From Archangium gephyra (GTDB taxonomy: Bacteria; Myxococcota; Myxococcia; Myxococcales; Myxococcaceae), in NCBI RefSeq assembly GCF_001027285.1, contig NZ_CP011509.1:8208501-8272500 (forward strand): a stretch of 64,000 nucleotides of DNA, given 5' to 3'. Position 1 is the stretch's first letter; each line of letters begins with the position of its first letter. A program made the translations under genes and the position numbers. Shown piece by piece: positions 8,285-18,402 of this stretch. The notes beneath the pieces were generated by a model, which had not been told where the DNA came from, did no database searches, and saw nothing but the letters and a program-made list of their open reading frames with translations.

Positions 8285-10492
8285 TCACCGGAAGGTGACC
8301 AGGCCATTGCTGTTGGTCACGCCCGCGGTGATGGCCGTCAGGTCCACCTCGAGGACGCCATTGGCCGAGGGATAGGCGAGGTAGGCGTAGTCCTTGTTGC
8401 CCACCGTGGCCTGCACCACGGGCCCCGGCAGCCGGAAGGTGGCCAGGTCCTCCACCAGCGACACCGAGACGAGGTAGGGGAAGAAGTGGGCGTCGGTCGA
8501 GATGACGTAGCGCTCCCCACGGATGAGGCCTCGGGTCGGGTCGTCCAGGTTGGCCCGGGTGACGAGGAAGCGCAGCACCACGCCATCGGTCTGCCCCTGG
8601 TAGCCCGGGGGGTGGAAGAAGTACGGCCCCCGGATCTCATAGGGCTCGCCCGAGCCCACACGGTCGATGTAGTCCTCGCTGGCGCTGGAGAGCACGAGCG
8701 GCTTGGGGCCCGCGGCGCGGACCTGGAAGAAATCGTAGTCGGCGCAATCGGCCGGGAGCGCCCCCGAGGGGATCAGGGTGGCCAGGGTGCCGCCCTCGGC
8801 GGGCAGTTGCACCGAGAGCACCGGCACGGCCGTGGCACACACCTGCCCGCCCGTGCGCGCCGACAGCAGGATGATGAGGTCCCCGGGCTGCACCAGCTGG
8901 CCCTTGCCCGCTCGCGGCAAGGAGGGCACCTGGAAGGAGCCGTCCTCCTTGATCGCCACGGAGGCCATCTCGGGCAGGATCCCCTGGTACGTCAGCACGT
9001 ACGTCTGGTCCCGGGTGACGCCGAACGTCAAATCCTCCTGGGGCGCCGTGTCCGTCGCCTTGTCGTGCTGCTCGATGCGGATGTCTCCCGAGGCATCCGA
9101 GGACGCCCCCAGGATGTTGGTGAACGAGATGGAAGCGGTGGCGATGTTCTCCTTCTGCCCCTCGAGCCAGGTGGAGTCGATGTTGAGGTGCGTCAGCCTC
9201 ACCGCGTCGAAGAACAGGATGGTCCCGTTGGAGAGCGGCACGATGCCCAGCACGGGGAGCGTGAGGCCGCGTTGCCTCCGGGCGGCCACGGTGGCGTCCG
9301 GGTTCAGACGATCCGCGGGCTCGCCCGCGGCGAGCTGCAGGTTCCTGTCCGTGGCCAGCGACAGGCCCGTGGGCAGCCCGGTGCCCGCGCCGATGGGCAA
9401 CATGTCATACAGGCGCGCGGCGTTGCCCTGAGGATCCCTGCCCGAGAGATCCTTGGCCACCCGGCCCGACGCCACGTCCACGGCGAGCACGCCCGTGCAC
9501 TGGAGCAGCACGCCGCAGTTGGACGGGTCGAGGATGCCGAAGATGCGCGAGCCCGCTTCCACGACCACGGGGGACTCCGGCACCCGCGTGCCGTCGGCGA
9601 GCTGCCGGACCTCGCGGTACTCCACGCGCCCATGGGTGGCGAGCTGGAGCACCTGCGCGCCGCCGAAGTCCAGCTCTTGACGCACCGGGGTGGCCCCCTC
9701 CTTCCCCAGGTCAATCCTGTACACGGTCCCGGCCCCGCCACGCGTGGCCACGGCGAGCACCCCGCGATGGGCCTCGCCCACCGGATTGGGCAGCACGATG
9801 AGGGAGTTGACGGCCACGTCGGCGGGCAGCTCCTCACCCGGCAGCGGCGTCGCCGTGACGGCCGCGTTGGAGCCCAGCTCACTCCGGGGCGGCAGCTGCG
9901 CCGACCACAGCCGGGCCCCGGTGGTCTCCTGGGTCGCGAAGAAGAGCGTGGTACCGGCGCCCTCCTGCTCGGGGGCCCTGGCCGCGAAGGCCGTCACCGG
10001 GCCCGCCGCGGGAGCCACCGGGGAACCCTCCACCCGGGTGATCTCCCGGGTGTCCAGCCGCCGCACCTCCTTGAGCACCTCGCGGTCCGCGTCCACGATG
10101 GAGATCAGCGTCGTGCCGCTGCTGCGCGCGAACACGAGCCGGCCCGACTGCTCCGCGCCGCTCGCGTCGTAGCGCACGTCCCGCGTGAGCGCCTGGGGCC
10201 GGGGCAGCACCGGGATGGAGAGCGGCTGCAGGGGGTTGGGAGCACGCAGGAACCGCCGCTCCGTCTGCTCCTCCTCGAGTGAGACGACGCGCAGCTCGTT
10301 GCTGTCCGTCGAGGTGACGAACAGGAGCTGCTGCGCCGACTCATCCTCCTCGCCCTGCCGCGGCGGATAGCTCACCAGCGCCACGTCGTACGTGCCCGCC
10401 AGACCCACCAGCTGCTCGAACTGCACCTCCTCGGTGCAGGCGGACGACAGCGCCCCGGCCACCACCATCAACGACACGATCAAGCGCTTCAC
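8285..10492 (-). CDS. Large secreted lipoprotein, unknown function
   Basis: 735 aa, starting at GTG 10492. GGAGGAG lies 6 bases upstream, and this GTG shares its last bases with the stop of the preceding gene (GTGA). The N-terminus is a lipoprotein signal (KRLIVSLMVVAG, then LSSAC with Cys at about 19). The rest is beta-rich and resembles a propeller-like outer-membrane lipoprotein, with no catalytic motif I recognise. Translational coupling to the YVTN-like lipoprotein gene upstream implies the two products act together at the cell surface. The last residues refer to 'NGVLEVDLTAI', similar to repeats in beta-propellers. Confidence 0.75.
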   Translation of the reverse strand: MKRLIVSLMVVAGALSSACTEEVQFEQLVGLAGTYDVALVSYPPRQGEEDESAQQLLFVTSTDSNELRVVSLEEEQTERRFLRAPNPLQPLSIPVLPRPQALTRDVRYDASGAEQSGRLVFARSSGTTLISIVDADREVLKEVRRLDTREITRVEGSPVAPAAGPVTAFAARAPEQEGAGTTLFFATQETTGARLWSAQLPPRSELGSNAAVTATPLPGEELPADVAVNSLIVLPNPVGEAHRGVLAVATRGGAGTVYRIDLGKEGATPVRQELDFGGAQVLQLATHGRVEYREVRQLADGTRVPESPVVVEAGSRIFGILDPSNCGVLLQCTGVLAVDVASGRVAKDLSGRDPQGNAARLYDMLPIGAGTGLPTGLSLATDRNLQLAAGEPADRLNPDATVAARRQRGLTLPVLGIVPLSNGTILFFDAVRLTHLNIDSTWLEGQKENIATASISFTNILGASSDASGDIRIEQHDKATDTAPQEDLTFGVTRDQTYVLTYQGILPEMASVAIKEDGSFQVPSLPRAGKGQLVQPGDLIILLSARTGGQVCATAVPVLSVQLPAEGGTLATLIPSGALPADCADYDFFQVRAAGPKPLVLSSASEDYIDRVGSGEPYEIRGPYFFHPPGYQGQTDGVVLRFLVTRANLDDPTRGLIRGERYVISTDAHFFPYLVSVSLVEDLATFRLPGPVVQATVGNKDYAYLAYPSANGVLEVDLTAITAGVTNSNGLVTFR

Positions 10493-11955
10493 AGCTGCTC
10501 CTCCTGGCACTGCGCGGACTGGCCCACGTCCTGCCGGACTCCCAGATGAGCCACCAGCCGGGCCAGCTGCGGGCTGCCGAGATCCGCGATGTCGATCACC
10601 GAGATGCGCCCATCTCCGAAGTTGCTGGCGAAGATGCGCGCCCCACTGCCCTGCTGCTGCACGGCGAGCCCGAACGGCTGGGGCGACTGCGTGCCGCTGA
10701 CCTCGCCCACCAACACCTGCGCCACGACCTGGCCCACCTCCGGGTCATAGATGGCCACCACTCCGGCGTCGCTGCAGGACACCAGCACCAGCTCGCGGCG
10801 CAACTCGCCGCGAGACACCAGCTTCACCTGGGTGGGGCCATTGGGCATGGGCACCGCGCCCACCACGGTGAGCCGGGGCGAGGCCGACGCCCTCTCGATG
10901 CCCTCCACGTTGACGATGAGCAGCGTGTCCGGATCGCGCACGGCCACGTACAGCCGCCGGGGTGCCGAGGGCGTCAGCATGGACCGCGGGGTCAGCGCGA
11001 GCCCCCGCGCCTCCGAGGCGGCGAAGCCCAGATCCAAGCCGGGCTCGATGAGCTGGTTCTCCTCCAGGTTCTCCTTGTCCAGCACGCGCACCAGCAACCG
11101 CCGCGACAGCGTGCGGTCCGAGATGAGGGTGTTGTTGAGCCGGCCCGTGAAGAACACGTACCGCTCATCGGCGACCACCCCATGGGTGCCGCCCACGGGG
11201 AAGCCCGCCAGGGTCAGGGGGTGGAAGTCCGCGCTGGAGAGGCCGGGGGTCTCGGCGGGCGCGTCCACCAGGTACGCCTCGTAGTTCGTCCCCGACCGCT
11301 CGGGCGAGTCCACGGGGTTCAGGTGCGTCACCCACACGCGCGCTCCACCCTTCCCCGTCTGGGGATCGGGGATGCCGGAGGTATCCACGGCGACGCCGAA
11401 GGGAGCGTCCGCGCGCGGCTGCCCCTGCTGGGAGCCCGGCACCGCCGTGGCGAGCGACAGGGCGCCAGCGGTGCAGTCGTTGCTCTGCGGACTGTTCACG
11501 CAGGACAGCTGCGTCGGCGCCGGGATGTCGATGTAGTGGAGATAGTTCCCATCCCCGCGGGCGGGGATGAAGAGCCGGGGCGGGCCGTCCGTGCGATCCC
11601 AGAGGGCCATCTCTCCCGCGAAGTTCTCGATGTAGCGGAACGACTCCGGGGCGACGTTGAGCTGTCCGAGCTCCGCCGTCCCGGCGGCGTCCGGATAGGT
11701 GCCGAGGGGCCGCAGCGCCTCGTTGCCTTCACCGGAGCCCGACACCCGGTCCAGGTCGACCGCCATCACCGTGCCCTGATCGAAGCACCGGTCGAAGTTG
11801 GCGCTCGACACATAGAGGACACCGTTGGTGGAGCCGGGCACGGAGCGGTGCACGATGCCGCTCGGATAGACGAAGCGATCCGTGGGCGGGAGCCGCTCGT
11901 CGGTTCGGGAGCACGCGGCGGAGAGCAGCGCGAGACTGAGGAGAAGGGGGCGCAT
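10489..11955 (-). CDS. YVTN-type beta-propeller lipoprotein
   Basis: 488 aa from ATG 11955; the upstream extension in frame lacks a signal peptide. The N-terminus is a lipoprotein signal (RPLLLSLALLSAAC, Cys at about 15). The body contains several propeller-like blades of the YVTN/40-residue class (FASNFGDGRISVIDIADL, LYVAVRDPDTLLIVNV, VSCSDAGVVAIYDPEVGQV). Such proteins usually bind ligands or partners at the surface rather than act as enzymes. The stop codon overlaps the GTG of the following lipoprotein gene by 4 bases. The specific function is unknown. Confidence 0.75.
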   Translation of the reverse strand: MRPLLLSLALLSAACSRTDERLPPTDRFVYPSGIVHRSVPGSTNGVLYVSSANFDRCFDQGTVMAVDLDRVSGSGEGNEALRPLGTYPDAAGTAELGQLNVAPESFRYIENFAGEMALWDRTDGPPRLFIPARGDGNYLHYIDIPAPTQLSCVNSPQSNDCTAGALSLATAVPGSQQGQPRADAPFGVAVDTSGIPDPQTGKGGARVWVTHLNPVDSPERSGTNYEAYLVDAPAETPGLSSADFHPLTLAGFPVGGTHGVVADERYVFFTGRLNNTLISDRTLSRRLLVRVLDKENLEENQLIEPGLDLGFAASEARGLALTPRSMLTPSAPRRLYVAVRDPDTLLIVNVEGIERASASPRLTVVGAVPMPNGPTQVKLVSRGELRRELVLVSCSDAGVVAIYDPEVGQVVAQVLVGEVSGTQSPQPFGLAVQQQGSGARIFASNFGDGRISVIDIADLGSPQLARLVAHLGVRQDVGQSAQCQEEQL

Positions 11956-12039
11956 GTAAGGGGGGCGGAGTGTAGAAACCGCTCCAACGCCGGGCAACTA
12001 CAAAGGTCCCCGGCTATTCCCTACCTGCCATACGCCCCC

Positions 12040-12063
12040 GCTGGAGGCCGTCTACCCTCCAGC
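12040..12063 (-). terminator. Possible terminator after glyS
   Basis: The inverted repeat GCTGGAGG/CCTCCAGC with an 8-base loop lies 6 bases downstream of the glyS stop. No T-tract follows on the minus strand, so termination there is only suggested. Confidence 0.4.
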
Positions 12064-12068
12064 CGAGA

Positions 12069-14168
12069 TCAGGCCTCGGACTGGATCTTCGAGAAGTCGG
12101 CCACCTGGTTGAACAGGGTGCCAATCTCCACGAGGAGCCGGATGCGGTTCTCGCGCAGGTCCTTGTCCTCGGCCATCACCATGACCTTGTCGAAGAAGGT
12201 GTCCACGGAGGGCTTGAGGCCGGTGATCTCCTTGAGGGCGCCGGAGAAGTCATCGGCCTTGACCTGGTCGGTGACGCGGGAGCGCGCCTGCACGTAGGCC
12301 GAGTGGAGCTGGCGCTCGGCCTCGTCGGCGAGGCGGTTGGAGTCCACACCACCGCGGGACACGTCCTTGCCCTGCTTCTCGACGATGTTGACCACGCGCT
12401 TGAAGGCGGCCGCCAGGGGCGCGAAGTCCGCCTGGCCCACGAGGGGGGCGAGCGCCTGCAGCCGCTTGTGGGCGGCCACCAGGTCGTCGTAGCCGGCGGA
12501 CAGCACGGCCTCCACCACGTCGGTGCGGTACTGCTCCGTCCACAGCGCCTTGAGGCGGCCGCGGAAGAACTCGAGCACCTGCTCGCGAGGCGCGGGCTCA
12601 CCGGCCTTGCGCTTGACGTTGGCGAGCTTCGGCGCGAGCTGCTCCAGCGCCGCGTCCACCGCCTGGGAGAGGGAGAAGCGGTAGCCGCGGCCCAGGACGA
12701 TGCGGATGACGGACAGGCAGGCGCGCCGCAGGGCGAACGGGTCCGCCGCGCCGCTGGGGCCCTTGCCGATGGCGAAGATGCCGCAGAGCGTGTCCAGCCG
12801 GTCCGCCAGGCCGATGAGGGCTCCGGCGTCCTGCGTGGGCAGCGAGTCCTCGGCGGTGCGAGGCAGGTAGTGCTCGAAGATGGCCAGGGCCACCGCCTCC
12901 GGCTCACCGCCGGCACGGGCATACTCACGGCCCATGACGCCCTGGAGCTCGGGGAACTCGCCCACCATGCCGGTGACGAGGTCCGCCTTGGCCAGGGTGG
13001 CGGCACGCTCGAGGGTGGACGTGAGGCCACCGTGGCCCGTCCACCCGGCCAGCTTCACGGACAGGGAGCGGAAGCGCGCCACCTTCTCCGCGTAGCTGCC
13101 GAGCTGGCCCTGCCACACCACGCGTCCGAGCTTCTCGGTGCGGGTCTCGAGCGGCGTCTTGCGATCCTCGTCGAAGAAGAAGCGCCCGTCGGCCAGACGC
13201 GAGCGCAGCACGCGCTGGTAGCCGCGCAGGGACAGGTTCACGTCGCGCACCGGCGTGTTGGACACGGCGATGAAGCGCGGCATCAGCTTGCCGTTGCCGT
13301 CCACCACGGAGAAGTAGCGCTGGTGGCTCTTCATCTCCTGCACCAGCACCTCGGGGGGCAGGTCCAGGTGCCGCTCCTCGAAGGAGCCCACCACCGGGTT
13401 GGGCAGCTCCACGAGGTTGGTCACCTGGTCCACCAGGGACTCGTCCTCCATGAGCTTGCCGCCCGCCTGCTGGGCCGCCGCGCGGACCTTCTCCACGAGC
13501 TGGGCCCGGCGCTTGGAGATGTCCGGCACCACGTTCGCCTTCTCCAGGGCCGCCTCGTAGTCCGAGGGCTTGGAGAGCTCGATGGGCGCGGGGGACAGGA
13601 AGCGGTGGCCGTAGGTGGTGCGGCCGCTCTTCACGTCACCGAGCACCACCGGCAGCACCTCGTTACCCAGCAGCGCGATCAGCCACTGCACGGGCCGCGC
13701 GAAGGCCTGGTCCACGTCGCCCCAGCGCATCGTCTTGCGGAAGTTGATGCCGTGCACCGCCGTGTGGAGGATGTCCTTGAAGATGTCCGCCGCCGGGCGG
13801 CCCTTCTCCTCCACCTTGGCGCCCAGGTACTCGCCCTTGGGCGTCTGCACGCGCAGCAGCGCGTCCACGGAGAGCTTCTGGCTCTCGGCGAACTTCTCGG
13901 CCGCCTTGGTGGGCTTGCCGTCCTTGTCGAAGGCCGCCTTCGCGCTCGGGCCGAGCACCTCGCGGGTGATGTCCTCGCCCCGCTCCGCCACGTCCTTCAC
14001 CCACACCGCCAGGCGCCGCGGCGTGCCGTAGGTGCGCACCTCCCCGTGCTTCAGCCGGGCCTCGGCCGCGCGCTCGGTGATGATGCGCTTGAGGTCCTCG
14101 AGCGCCGGGACGATGAACGACGCGGGGATCTCCTCGGCGCCGAGCTCCAGCAGCAGATCACTTGCCAC
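12069..14168 (-). CDS. glyS: Glycyl-tRNA synthetase, beta subunit
   Basis: 699 aa, the usual length for bacterial GlyS. The N-terminus has the family signature [15 protein letters not shown], followed by [10 protein letters not shown] and KTMRWGD. The C-terminal 120 residues form the DALR-like anticodon-binding region. Together with GlyQ it makes the alpha2beta2 enzyme that charges tRNA-Gly. The start ATG at 14168 overlaps the glyQ stop (11 bases), so the subunits are translationally coupled. Confidence 0.97.
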   Translation of the reverse strand: MASDLLLELGAEEIPASFIVPALEDLKRIITERAAEARLKHGEVRTYGTPRRLAVWVKDVAERGEDITREVLGPSAKAAFDKDGKPTKAAEKFAESQKLSVDALLRVQTPKGEYLGAKVEEKGRPAADIFKDILHTAVHGINFRKTMRWGDVDQAFARPVQWLIALLGNEVLPVVLGDVKSGRTTYGHRFLSPAPIELSKPSDYEAALEKANVVPDISKRRAQLVEKVRAAAQQAGGKLMEDESLVDQVTNLVELPNPVVGSFEERHLDLPPEVLVQEMKSHQRYFSVVDGNGKLMPRFIAVSNTPVRDVNLSLRGYQRVLRSRLADGRFFFDEDRKTPLETRTEKLGRVVWQGQLGSYAEKVARFRSLSVKLAGWTGHGGLTSTLERAATLAKADLVTGMVGEFPELQGVMGREYARAGGEPEAVALAIFEHYLPRTAEDSLPTQDAGALIGLADRLDTLCGIFAIGKGPSGAADPFALRRACLSVIRIVLGRGYRFSLSQAVDAALEQLAPKLANVKRKAGEPAPREQVLEFFRGRLKALWTEQYRTDVVEAVLSAGYDDLVAAHKRLQALAPLVGQADFAPLAAAFKRVVNIVEKQGKDVSRGGVDSNRLADEAERQLHSAYVQARSRVTDQVKADDFSGALKEITGLKPSVDTFFDKVMVMAEDKDLRENRIRLLVEIGTLFNQVADFSKIQSEA

Positions 14169-15138
14169 GGGCCACCTCCGCCTCGGCGGGCTTGTTGAAG
14201 GTCACCGTCTTCCAGTACTCGCTGGCGGCCTTGCCCTCGAGCACCGGCGGCTGCTCGCCCACCGTCCAGGGCGTCTTGAGCAGCGGGAAGCCGAGCTTCT
14301 CGCGCATCTTCAGGTAGCCCTCGGCGCACAGGCGCGCGTTGTCGCGCACGCGCTTGATGAAGTTGGCGCGCTCCGTCACCGAGATGGCCCCGCGCGCGTC
14401 CAGCAGGTTGAAGGCGTGCGAGCACTTGAGCGCGTAGTCATACGCGGGCAGCGGAACCTCGCGCTCGATGAGGCGCTTGCACTCCTTCTCGTAGGCGTCG
14501 AACAGGCCGAACAGCATCTGCGGGTCCGACTCCTGGAGGGCGTACCGGCTCATCTCCACTTCATTGGCGTGGAAGATCTCGCGGTACTTGACGCCCTTGA
14601 CCCACTCGATGTCGTAGATGTTCTCCACGTTCTGCAGGTACATGGCGATGCGCTCGAGGCCGTACGTCAGCTCCGCCGCGACGGGCCGGCACTCGAAACC
14701 ACCGCACTGCTGGAAGTAGGTGAACTGGGTGACCTCCATGCCGTCACACCAGACCTCCCAGCCCAGGCCCCAGGCCCCCAGGGTGGGCGACTCCCAGTCG
14801 TCCTCGACGAAACGGATGTCGTGCTCGAGGGGATCGATGCCGAACGCGCGGATGGAGTCCAGGTAGAGCTGCTGGACGTTCTTGGGCGCGGGCTTGAGGA
14901 TGACCTGGAACTGGTGGTGCTGGAACAGGCGGTTGGGGTTCTCGCCGAACCGGCCGTCGGCGGGACGCCGCGAGGGCTGCACGTACGCCACGTTCCAGGG
15001 CTCGGGGCCCAGGGCGCGGAGGAAGGTGGCCGGGTGCATGGTGCCCGCACCCACTTCGAGATCATAGGGCTGGGTGATGATGCACCCTTGCTTCGCCCAG
15101 TGATTCTGGAGCGTGAGGATGAGATCCTGGAAGTACAT
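14158..15138 (-). CDS. glyQ: Glycyl-tRNA synthetase, alpha subunit
   Basis: 326 aa from ATG 15138 ([11 protein letters not shown], the normal GlyQ N-terminus; an in-frame codon 13 residues upstream is unlikely). Class II synthetase core motifs are present: [35 protein letters not shown] and [15 protein letters not shown]. It catalyses glycyl-adenylate formation and works with GlyS, encoded immediately downstream with an 11-base overlap. Confidence 0.97.
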   Translation of the reverse strand: MYFQDLILTLQNHWAKQGCIITQPYDLEVGAGTMHPATFLRALGPEPWNVAYVQPSRRPADGRFGENPNRLFQHHQFQVILKPAPKNVQQLYLDSIRAFGIDPLEHDIRFVEDDWESPTLGAWGLGWEVWCDGMEVTQFTYFQQCGGFECRPVAAELTYGLERIAMYLQNVENIYDIEWVKGVKYREIFHANEVEMSRYALQESDPQMLFGLFDAYEKECKRLIEREVPLPAYDYALKCSHAFNLLDARGAISVTERANFIKRVRDNARLCAEGYLKMREKLGFPLLKTPWTVGEQPPVLEGKAASEYWKTVTFNKPAEAEVARGK

Positions 15139-15192
15139 GGCGCCGCGGACCCTAGTGATGGGGTCCGGGAGCGTCAAGGACAGCCGTGACGC

Positions 15193-17367
15193 TCAGGGCG
15201 CTGCCCAGTCGGGAAGATCGGAGATGCGCACCGTCATGTCCGTCACCTGACCTGGTTTGATGGGAACGGAGAGCATCTTGTTGACGCCATCCGGGTCCAC
15301 CACCAGCAGCCGGTAGGTGTCCACGGGCAGAGGCACCTTGCGCAACGGCGTGGTGCCGAGCTGATTCTCACCATCGAACACAGCGGCGCGGGGAATGGTG
15401 CGCAGCGTGAGCCAGCCGAGCTCCGCCTTCGCCGCGCCCTTGGCGGTGCTCGTGTCGATGACCTCGGGCTCACCGTCGACCGGCGGCTCGGCTTCGGCGG
15501 TGGCCGGTTTCGCCGGGGCGGCGGCTTTCGGCCTGGACTCCGGCTCGGTGTCGGCTGGGGCGGGGGTGGCCGGCTTGCGCGTCCGCTTGGAGGCGGCACG
15601 GGTGGGCTCCGGCGTGGGTTCCGCGGCCTGGGCCACCACCGGCGCCTGGGCCTCCACGGGCTCCTGCTCCGCCGCGGGCTGCGTGGGCTCCGGGGCCTGG
15701 GTCCCCTCCCCCGCCGCCTGCGCCGTTGAAGGGGAAGGCGGGGGCACGGCCAGAGGCTCCGCCGGAGGGGGCCCGTGAGGCAGCTCCTCGCCCTTCAGAC
15801 GCTCGAGCGCGGTGGCGAACAGCGGGGTCAACAGGGCCCGCGTCGGCGGGTGGTAGAAGGCGACGCCCACGGCCACGAGCAGCAGCAAGAGGAAGAGCCA
15901 CCCACCCCAGCTCCGCCGCTGCTTCGCCAGCTCCGCCTGGGCCGCTGGGGACAGTTGGGCGCGCGCGGACGGCAGGGTCACCTCGCGCTCCTCGGTCCCC
16001 GTGGTCTCGTCCTCGTCCGGGATGGCCGTGGGCCGGAACCCTCCGGGAGCCCTGCGGACAGGCTGCGTCTTGTCGAGCGGATCCTCCTCGTCCTCCTCCG
16101 GCTCGGCGGCCACGGGGCGGGAGAAGGCTCCCCGGGCCGGGGGAGTCCGCGCGGGAGCGGCCACGGGAGAGGCCCGGCGCGAAACGGGAGCCGGCGTCTT
16201 CGCTGGAGGAGCCGCCAGGGGGGCCACCTGCCCCGAGGGAGACTTCGCGACACGCGGCGCCGCCGCCGGAACCGGAGGGGCGACCCGGCGGACCCGCTCC
16301 GTGGGCTCTTCCTTGTCGGGAGCACCGAGCGGCACGGCGGGTTTCTCGACCCCCGTGTCCCGCTCGAGGCCGTTGGCGCTCTCCAGCAGCGCGCGCGTCT
16401 TCTGCAGCTTGTCCTCGAAGAGCTGGCGCATCACCGCGGCCAGCTGCTCCTCGTGGAAGAGCTCCTGTCCGCACGCGGCCTCGATGGCGCGGGCCATCTC
16501 CCGGCCCGAGGCGAAGCGCCGCTCCGGCTCCCTCGCCAGCGCGCGCATCACCACCTGGGACAGCGCCTCGGGCACGCGCGGGTTGAGGCTCGAGGGCGAG
16601 GGCACCTCCGCCGCGGCGATCTTCAGCATCACCGCCCCCTCATGGGAGCCGGAGAAGAGCCGGCGTCCGCACAGCAGCTCGTGCAGGATGATGCCGGCGC
16701 AGAAGAGGTCGCTCCGGCCGTCGAGCTGCTCGGAGCCCTGGACCTGCTCGGGGGACATGTAGCCGGTGGTGCCCTTCACCATGCCCACCTGCGTGCGGCC
16801 GAGCCGGCCCTTCGCCTTGGCGATGCCGAAGTCGATCACCTTCACGTGGCCTTCGAAGGTGACCATCACGTTCTTGGGCGACACGTCCCGGTGCACCACC
16901 GGCCGGGGCTTGCCCGAGGGGTCGGTGAAGTGGTGCGCGTAGTGGAGCCCGAGGCACGCATCCCGCACGGCCCGGGCCGAGAAGCCCAGGGGCAGCGGCC
17001 GCTGCTGCTTGAGGGAGGCCTGGAGGATCTGCTCGAGGTTCTGCCCGGCGAGGAACTCCATGGCCAGGTAGAGCTCGTCGTCCTCCTGGCCGAGATCGAA
17101 GACCTGGGCGATGTTCGCGTGCGCGAGGGCGGCGGTGATGCGGGCCTCGTCCAGGAACATGCGGACGAAGTGCTCGTCCTTCTGGATGTCCGGGAGGATC
17201 TGCTTCAGCGCGACGAACTTGCGGAACCCACCGGGCCCGGCGGTGAAGGCGAGGAAGAGCTCGGCCATCCCGCCGACGGACAGACGGGTGACGATCTCGT
17301 ACTTGCCGATCCGACGTCCGCGATCGAAGTCGAGACCCGCGTTTCCTGGGTCCCCTGGGTTGGCCAT
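15193..17367 (-). CDS. Membrane Ser/Thr protein kinase with PEGA-like C-terminus
   Basis: 724 aa. Residues 22-300 are a Hanks-type kinase domain: glycine loop SVGGMAELF, K55 in FVALKQIL, HRDVSPKN with the catalytic Asp at 161, and DFG at 179-181, followed by the activation segment (GTTGYMSPEQV). Residues 300-490 are a Pro/Ala-rich, acidic linker. A single membrane helix follows (GGWLFLLLLLVAVGVAFY). The outer part is Pro/Ala/Glu rich and ends in a PEGA-like domain (LRTIPRAAVFDGENQLGTTPL). All catalytic residues are present. Substrates are unknown; the FHA proteins 7-16 kb away are possible readers of its phosphorylation (inference). Confidence 0.93.
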   Translation of the reverse strand: MANPGDPGNAGLDFDRGRRIGKYEIVTRLSVGGMAELFLAFTAGPGGFRKFVALKQILPDIQKDEHFVRMFLDEARITAALAHANIAQVFDLGQEDDELYLAMEFLAGQNLEQILQASLKQQRPLPLGFSARAVRDACLGLHYAHHFTDPSGKPRPVVHRDVSPKNVMVTFEGHVKVIDFGIAKAKGRLGRTQVGMVKGTTGYMSPEQVQGSEQLDGRSDLFCAGIILHELLCGRRLFSGSHEGAVMLKIAAAEVPSPSSLNPRVPEALSQVVMRALAREPERRFASGREMARAIEAACGQELFHEEQLAAVMRQLFEDKLQKTRALLESANGLERDTGVEKPAVPLGAPDKEEPTERVRRVAPPVPAAAPRVAKSPSGQVAPLAAPPAKTPAPVSRRASPVAAPARTPPARGAFSRPVAAEPEEDEEDPLDKTQPVRRAPGGFRPTAIPDEDETTGTEEREVTLPSARAQLSPAAQAELAKQRRSWGGWLFLLLLLVAVGVAFYHPPTRALLTPLFATALERLKGEELPHGPPPAEPLAVPPPSPSTAQAAGEGTQAPEPTQPAAEQEPVEAQAPVVAQAAEPTPEPTRAASKRTRKPATPAPADTEPESRPKAAAPAKPATAEAEPPVDGEPEVIDTSTAKGAAKAELGWLTLRTIPRAAVFDGENQLGTTPLRKVPLPVDTYRLLVVDPDGVNKMLSVPIKPGQVTDMTVRISDLPDWAAP

Positions 17368-17379
17368 TGGAGGGGCATT

Positions 17380-18378
17380 CTAGCGGTTGGGTCGCACCGG
17401 GTCGACAAGTAGCCAGGGAGGCAACACGCCGGCCATCGCCTCCCGGCCGGGCAGGCCCGCCACGGCGCCGAGGTGCTCCACCACCCGCGAGCCCACGGCA
17501 CAGCCGAAGGTGGCCAGCGCCTCCAGGTCCTCGCGCGAGGCCTCCGCGAGCGCCGCGTCCTCCGCGTAACGCCGCGAGAGCCCGTGGAGGAAGGCCGCCG
17601 TGAAGCCATCCCCTGCCCCGGTGGTGTCCACCACGCGGACCCGGGGAGCCGGAACGCGCACCACTTCGCCGCGCCAGAGGAAGACGGCGCCCGCCTCGCC
17701 CCGTGTCACCACGGGCAGCGTCACGCCCAGTCCCGAGAGGTGACGCAGCGCGTCCTCGGGGTCCGTGCTGCCGGTGGCGAAGGCGATCTCCTCCTCGGAG
17801 AGCTTCACCACCGAGCACCGGGGCAACAGCACCCGGAGCTGCTCGCGCAGCACCTCCAGGTCCTCCCACGCGTGGAGCCGGAGGTTGGGGTCACAGCTCA
17901 CGATGCGCCCCGCGGCGCGTGCGGCTTCCACGGTGCGCAGCATGGCCGCCCGGGCCTCGGGCAGCTTCAGCGAGTTCGTCCCGAAGTGCACCACGCGCGC
18001 GCGCCCGAGGAAGGCCGGGTCCACGTCCCGCTCGCTCAAGAGGAACTCGGCGGAGTTCGTGCGGAAGTACGTGAAGCTGCGCTCGCCGCGCGCGTCGATG
18101 GAGATGAAGACGAGCCCCGTCTTCGCCTCGGCCGTCTGGCGCACGTGGCTGACGTCCACGCCCTCGGCGGCGAGGCGCTCGCGCAGGAAGTGGCCGAACT
18201 CGTCCTGGCCCACCACGCCCACGTAGGCCGAGCGGCCACCCAGCCGCGCCACGCCCACGGAGACGTTGGCCAGTGAGCCGCCGATGCTCGGCTTCCACGC
18301 CGTCACGTCGCGCACGCGCTGAGCGGACTCCGCGGGGAGGAAGTCCACCAGACTCTCCCCGACACACACCACGTCCAT
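17380..18378 (-). CDS. PfkB-family sugar kinase (fructokinase-like)
   Basis: 332 aa. The N-terminus CVGESLVDFLP with the KPSIGGSLANVSVGVARLGG block is the PfkB signature 1. Near residue 250, DTTGAGDGFTAAFLHGL is signature 2, with the catalytic Asp in GAGD. The family phosphorylates sugars or nucleosides, and the overall pattern is closest to bacterial fructokinases, but the substrate cannot be fixed from sequence. The gene starts 24 bases after recO and ends 12 bases before the kinase start, so it lies in a run of closely spaced minus-strand genes. Confidence 0.88.
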   Translation of the reverse strand: MDVVCVGESLVDFLPAESAQRVRDVTAWKPSIGGSLANVSVGVARLGGRSAYVGVVGQDEFGHFLRERLAAEGVDVSHVRQTAEAKTGLVFISIDARGERSFTYFRTNSAEFLLSERDVDPAFLGRARVVHFGTNSLKLPEARAAMLRTVEAARAAGRIVSCDPNLRLHAWEDLEVLREQLRVLLPRCSVVKLSEEEIAFATGSTDPEDALRHLSGLGVTLPVVTRGEAGAVFLWRGEVVRVPAPRVRVVDTTGAGDGFTAAFLHGLSRRYAEDAALAEASREDLEALATFGCAVGSRVVEHLGAVAGLPGREAMAGVLPPWLLVDPVRPNR

Positions 18379-18402
18379 GAGCCGCCTCCTGGAAGCCGCC
18401 CG

